A DNA stretch of 64,000 nt, from the NCBI GenBank assembly GCA_964392325.1, contig CAYMPJ010000004.1, positions 108,325-172,324 of the forward strand, in the 5' to 3' direction. The notes below the pieces were generated by a model, which was not told the origin of the DNA, did no database searches, and saw only the letters and a program-made list of their open reading frames with translations. Below, piece by piece: positions 61,521-64,000 of this stretch. The position numbers and the translations under genes were made by a program. Each line of letters begins with the position of its first letter. The first letter of the stretch is position 1. The DNA comes from CALLPQ01 sp964392325. GTDB taxonomy: Bacteria > Pseudomonadota > Alphaproteobacteria > Caulobacterales > Parvularculaceae.

Positions 61521-62045
61521 TTAAGACCCGTTGATTTCGCACCATTGACCGCGTTTCGCAGCGACCGCATGTTGTTTGGCAACCAGTGATTTGGCTAAAT
61601 CATCGCCAGCATGATTTGTAAGGTTTGCGACAACCCGGCCAGCATATTTTCCGTTTTCGATATTATATAGAAATGCAGTATTGTCTTTAAAAAATCTTTG
61701 CACGAATAATTTTGCATCTCGTGCAAGTTGTTTTTCTGTTTTGCATTTGGGCCGGTATAATTCCGGCGCATCAATACCGGCTACGCGAACGGAAATTTCC
61801 AATTCCTGATCGAGCCATATTTTTGCGCGCACTTTTACCGTATCCCCATCCGCGACACGCTCGACAATCGCCGGAATGGGCCCTGCGATACGGTCTTTGG
61901 CGGCAGATACGGTCATCGTGGGAGAGAGGAGGCACAAAACCCCTAATAGGGTAAACTTGCACGCATTGCGTGCCGGGATATTGGCCAGATTCATGATCTG
62001 GATCACGGATTGAGGAAGACTATTAGCTAGCTTGCGACTCTTCAT
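61521..62045 (-). CDS. Thermonuclease-family (SNase-like) exported nuclease
   Basis: Staphylococcal-nuclease-fold protein with a signal peptide. Core motifs: VERVADGDTVKVRA, VRVAGIDAPELYRPKC (the Arg/Asp of the active site), the glutamate helix TEKQLARDAKLF and the second Arg in GKYAGRVVANL. Two possible starts: ATG 62045 (174 residues) or ATG 61994, which begins directly at a clean signal peptide; neither has a good Shine-Dalgarno. Periplasmic or secreted DNA/RNA hydrolase is expected. Confidence 0.85.
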   Translation of the reverse strand: MKSRKLANSLPQSVIQIMNLANIPARNACKFTLLGVLCLLSPTMTVSAAKDRIAGPIPAIVERVADGDTVKVRAKIWLDQELEISVRVAGIDAPELYRPKCKTEKQLARDAKLFVQRFFKDNTAFLYNIENGKYAGRVVANLTNHAGDDLAKSLVAKQHAVAAKRGQWCEINGS

Positions 62046-62093
62046 AGGTTAAAAATATCGTTAAAATTGAAAAAATCAACTATAAAGTGATAA

Positions 62094-62348
62094 TTAAAAA
62101 TCAACAGCCCGGCCTTCGCGCTCCCAATCACCAAAACGGGTTGGTTCTTCCCCCTTTGGGCCGCCTTTTTCGCCGGGTTTTGTCGATTGCTCCCTTTCGG
62201 CGGCTTCATCGGCGCGTTTACGGCGCTCCTCGGCCTCGGCTAGAGCACGTAAAGCTTCGGGGGGTATGTCTCGTTTTGGGACAGAAACATTGTCTGGTGC
62301 AGCGTCTTTGGCCTCAGGGTTTGTGTTTTCTGGCGGTGTTTTTGTCAT
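62094..62348 (-). CDS. Succinate dehydrogenase assembly factor 4 (DUF1674) family
   Basis: Small protein of 84 residues ending with the family signature PTRFGDWEREGRAVDF, which in eukaryotic SDHAF4 binds flavinylated SdhA and promotes complex II assembly. The middle part is a charged helix (ALAEAEERRKRADEAAERE) and the N terminus is disordered. Its own promoter and the next genes are not part of an sdh operon. Divergent from htpX by 170 bases. Confidence 0.92.
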   Translation of the reverse strand: MTKTPPENTNPEAKDAAPDNVSVPKRDIPPEALRALAEAEERRKRADEAAEREQSTKPGEKGGPKGEEPTRFGDWEREGRAVDF

Positions 62349-62517
62349 TGTTTTCTTTAAAATTAAGTGGGTTTACTTCAAAATTAATGAGAAATTAGTT
62401 AGCAAGGGGGCTATTGAACCCGTCAGTTTGGATAACATATATATAGAGGCTATCAGCTAATCTAAAAGGCCGGATCGGCTCTATTTTTTTCAAATTTTCA
62501 GGGTAAAGGCAAATTCA

Positions 62518-63438
62518 ATGAATTATTTCAAAACCGGTATGTTGCTCGCGGGCTTAGTTGCTCTATTTGGGGTTGTCGGGATGATGCTTGGCGGGGCCAC
62601 CGGTATGATATTGGCTCTGGGCTTTGGGGTAATGACGAATATCTTCGCTTACTGGAATGCGGATAAAATCGTCCTGAAAATGTATAAGGCAGAAGAGGTT
62701 GATGAAAATCATGCCTCTGGCGTTGTGCGCCGTTATGCGGCCACGACCAAAGAATTGGCTATACGGGCCAATATGCCGGTTCCTAAAATCTATATCATGG
62801 ATAATAACCAGCCCAATGCCTTTGCGACCGGGCGAAATCCTCAAAACGCAGCTGTCGCAGCGACCACTGGTTTGTTGAGGATGTTGACCGAGCGCGAGGT
62901 TGCCGGGGTTATGGCCCATGAGCTCGCCCATGTAAAAAACCGCGATACATTGATCATGACAGTCACCGCAACGATTGCAGGGGCCCTGACGACCCTTGCC
63001 AATTTCGCGATGTTCTTTGGTGGAAACCGCAATAATGGCGGGCTTATCGGCTCGCTGGCGATTATGTTCCTTGCGCCTATGGCTGCTAGCCTTGTACAAA
63101 TGGCGATCAGCCGGTCGCGCGAATATGAGGCAGATCGAATTGGGGCCGAGATTGCCAATGATCCGGAGGCTTTGGCTTCTGCCCTAGCCAAAATCTCTCA
63201 AGGCACGGCCTCTATCCCCAATGATACCGCTGAGCGTCACCCGGAAACAGGGCAAATGATGATTATGAACCCATTGAGCGGGGGGCGCGGACGCCAGCTT
63301 TTTTCAACCCACCCCGACACTCAAGACCGTATTGACCGGCTTATGGAGATGAAGGCAACAGGCCCGGTTGCGCCAACACCAAGTGCAGTCTCGAGCGTGC
63401 CGGAAAGCGGCGGCGGCGTGAAAGGCCCGTGGAATTGA
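62518..63438 (+). CDS. htpX: Membrane zinc metalloprotease HtpX
   Basis: Inner-membrane protease that degrades misfolded membrane proteins. Two N-terminal helices (about 8-26 and 29-46), then the zinc motif HELAH (His134, Glu135, His138), further helices near residues 145-175 and the third ligand in EYEADRIGAE. Length 306 is normal. It stands alone. ATG preceded by a weak ribosome-binding site. Confidence 0.95.
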   Translation: MNYFKTGMLLAGLVALFGVVGMMLGGATGMILALGFGVMTNIFAYWNADKIVLKMYKAEEVDENHASGVVRRYAATTKELAIRANMPVPKIYIMDNNQPNAFATGRNPQNAAVAATTGLLRMLTEREVAGVMAHELAHVKNRDTLIMTVTATIAGALTTLANFAMFFGGNRNNGGLIGSLAIMFLAPMAASLVQMAISRSREYEADRIGAEIANDPEALASALAKISQGTASIPNDTAERHPETGQMMIMNPLSGGRGRQLFSTHPDTQDRIDRLMEMKATGPVAPTPSAVSSVPESGGGVKGPWN

Positions 63439-63520
63439 ACCCTTGAATTTGCGCATGGACACTTGGTAAGCTGCGGCTTATAGATCATCCAGTTTTATAA
63501 ATTTATTGTCTGAGAGTTTT

Positions 63521-63829
63521 ATGTTTGCTCGTATTTTCAAACCCGCAAAAACGGCCATGCAATCAGGGAAGGCGAAAACCGGAAGCTGGGTCCTGGAATT
63601 TGATGCTGCTGCTGCGCGCTCGATAGACCCGCTCATGGGCTGGACATCCAGCGCTGAAACAAAGCCGGGTCAGGTGCGATTGACATTTGAAAATGAAAAT
63701 GATGCGGTTGCTTATGCGACCAAACACAAGATTGCCTATCAGCTGGTCACCGAGAAAAAACGCGCGCCGGTTTTAAAAACCTATGGCGATAATTTTGCAT
63801 TTAAACGCCGAAAGCCGTGGACCCATTAG
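63521..63829 (+). CDS. NDUFS4-like complex I accessory subunit
   Basis: Small protein of the ETC complex I subunit (NDUFS4/AQDQ) family, an accessory subunit of alphaproteobacterial and mitochondrial NADH:ubiquinone oxidoreductase. Key patterns: MFARIFKPAKTAMQSG, SWVLEFDAAAARSIDPLMGWTSS, and DNFAFKRRKPWTH at the end. The frame opens at TTG 63506, but ATG 63521 is preferred and gives 102 residues. It is followed by tRNA-Arg. Confidence 0.94.
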   Translation: MFARIFKPAKTAMQSGKAKTGSWVLEFDAAAARSIDPLMGWTSSAETKPGQVRLTFENENDAVAYATKHKIAYQLVTEKKRAPVLKTYGDNFAFKRRKPWTH

Positions 63830-63922
63830 GCTATCAAAGATCAAAAACCCTCTTAAGTCCAACTCTAGTCCTTTTGTCTGATTGTTTTTCTTTGACGACA
63901 TATTAGAGTATAAAAAGTAAAT

Positions 63923-63999
63923 GGCTCCGTAGCTCAGCTGGATAGAGCACCGGCCTTCTAAGCCGACGGTCGTAGGTTCGAATCCTACCGGAGTCGCCA
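63923..63999 (+). tRNA. tRNA-Arg (anticodon UCU)
   Basis: Acceptor stem GGCTCCG pairs with CGGAGTC (one G-T), D arm GCTC-AGCTGGATA-GAGC, anticodon loop CTTCTAA giving UCU (reads AGA), T arm GTAGG-TTCGAAT-CCTAC, encoded CCA. The anticodon stem has a C-A mismatch at 27-43, one base pair from the outer end. It ends one base before the window edge. Confidence 0.95.
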
Positions 64000-64000
64000 T

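Noticed and set aside
1..64000. CRISPR arrays, IS elements, integrases, prophage
   Set aside because: No regularly spaced repeats, transposase, integrase or phage structural genes were found; only short local repeats.

Overview
The window looks like ordinary chromosome of an alphaproteobacterium with moderate GC and an aerobic, probably free-living lifestyle. The evidence is gene content: a trpA-accD-folC run, a PodJ-like polarity protein with Sel1 repeats, an SDHAF4/DUF1674 protein, an NDUFS4-like complex I subunit, a DUF4169 protein, a two-cysteine CnoX/YbbN and a GXWXG-free fatty-acid/beta-oxidation set. I cannot fix the order or genus. I see no rRNA operon, CRISPR array, insertion sequence, integrase or phage gene.

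Layout. 0.1-5.7 kb: surface-glycan genes (GT2 glycosyltransferase, Wzx-type flippase, two GNAT-fold acyltransferases, an unrecognised 370-residue protein). 5.9-8.6 kb: a beta-propeller lipoprotein and a serine-hydrolase lipoprotein. 8.8-13.5 kb: RNA-modification genes (rsmD, an RsuA/RluB-type pseudouridine synthase, tadA) mixed with an Rrf2 regulator divergent from a probable haem-b membrane protein, an exported hydrolase and small unknown genes. 13.6-17.3 kb: a putative small protein, an exported methyltransferase-like lipoprotein, MscS, a KAS III-like enzyme. 17.7-23.1 kb: trpA, accD, folC, then rarD-asd on the other strand. 24.4-29.1 kb: a leftward fatty-acid/acyl-CoA operon (ligase, two acyl-CoA dehydrogenases, MaoC hydratase). 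29.3-36.2 kb: YedK/HMCES, NUDIX, membrane proteins, an unassigned radical SAM-SPASM enzyme, glyoxalase I, a NatAB-like ABC exporter. 36.5-42.9 kb: tRNA-Leu(UAG), trigger factor, CnoX, LON-domain protein, Trm112, AMP nucleosidase, biotin synthase. 42.9-48.2 kb: PodJ-like protein and a large acyl-CoA dehydrogenase. 48.3-60.6 kb: a nitrogen-assimilation island (amtB, small membrane protein, TorF-family porin, glnK, second amtB, gltD, gltB). 60.7-64 kb: an unknown gene, exported nuclease, SDHAF4, htpX, NDUFS4-like protein, tRNA-Arg(UCU).

How it works together. The most coherent system is the nitrogen island: an outer-membrane channel candidate, two ammonium transporters, the PII protein that gates them, and both subunits of glutamate synthase, with a good -24/-12 (sigma54-type) promoter candidate before gltD and palindromes before each amtB/glnK unit. 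The second is the acyl-CoA operon, whose two adjacent dehydrogenases differ at the catalytic-glutamate region in a way that suggests a heteromer. I found no clearly new defence or mobile system. The best leads for something undescribed are the Rrf2/haem-b membrane pair with a strong inverted-repeat operator, the unassigned radical SAM gene between two membrane proteins, the exported methyltransferase-like lipoprotein, and the unrecognised genes in the glycan block. One likely sequence-level defect is an apparent one-base frameshift at the 5' end of the flippase gene.
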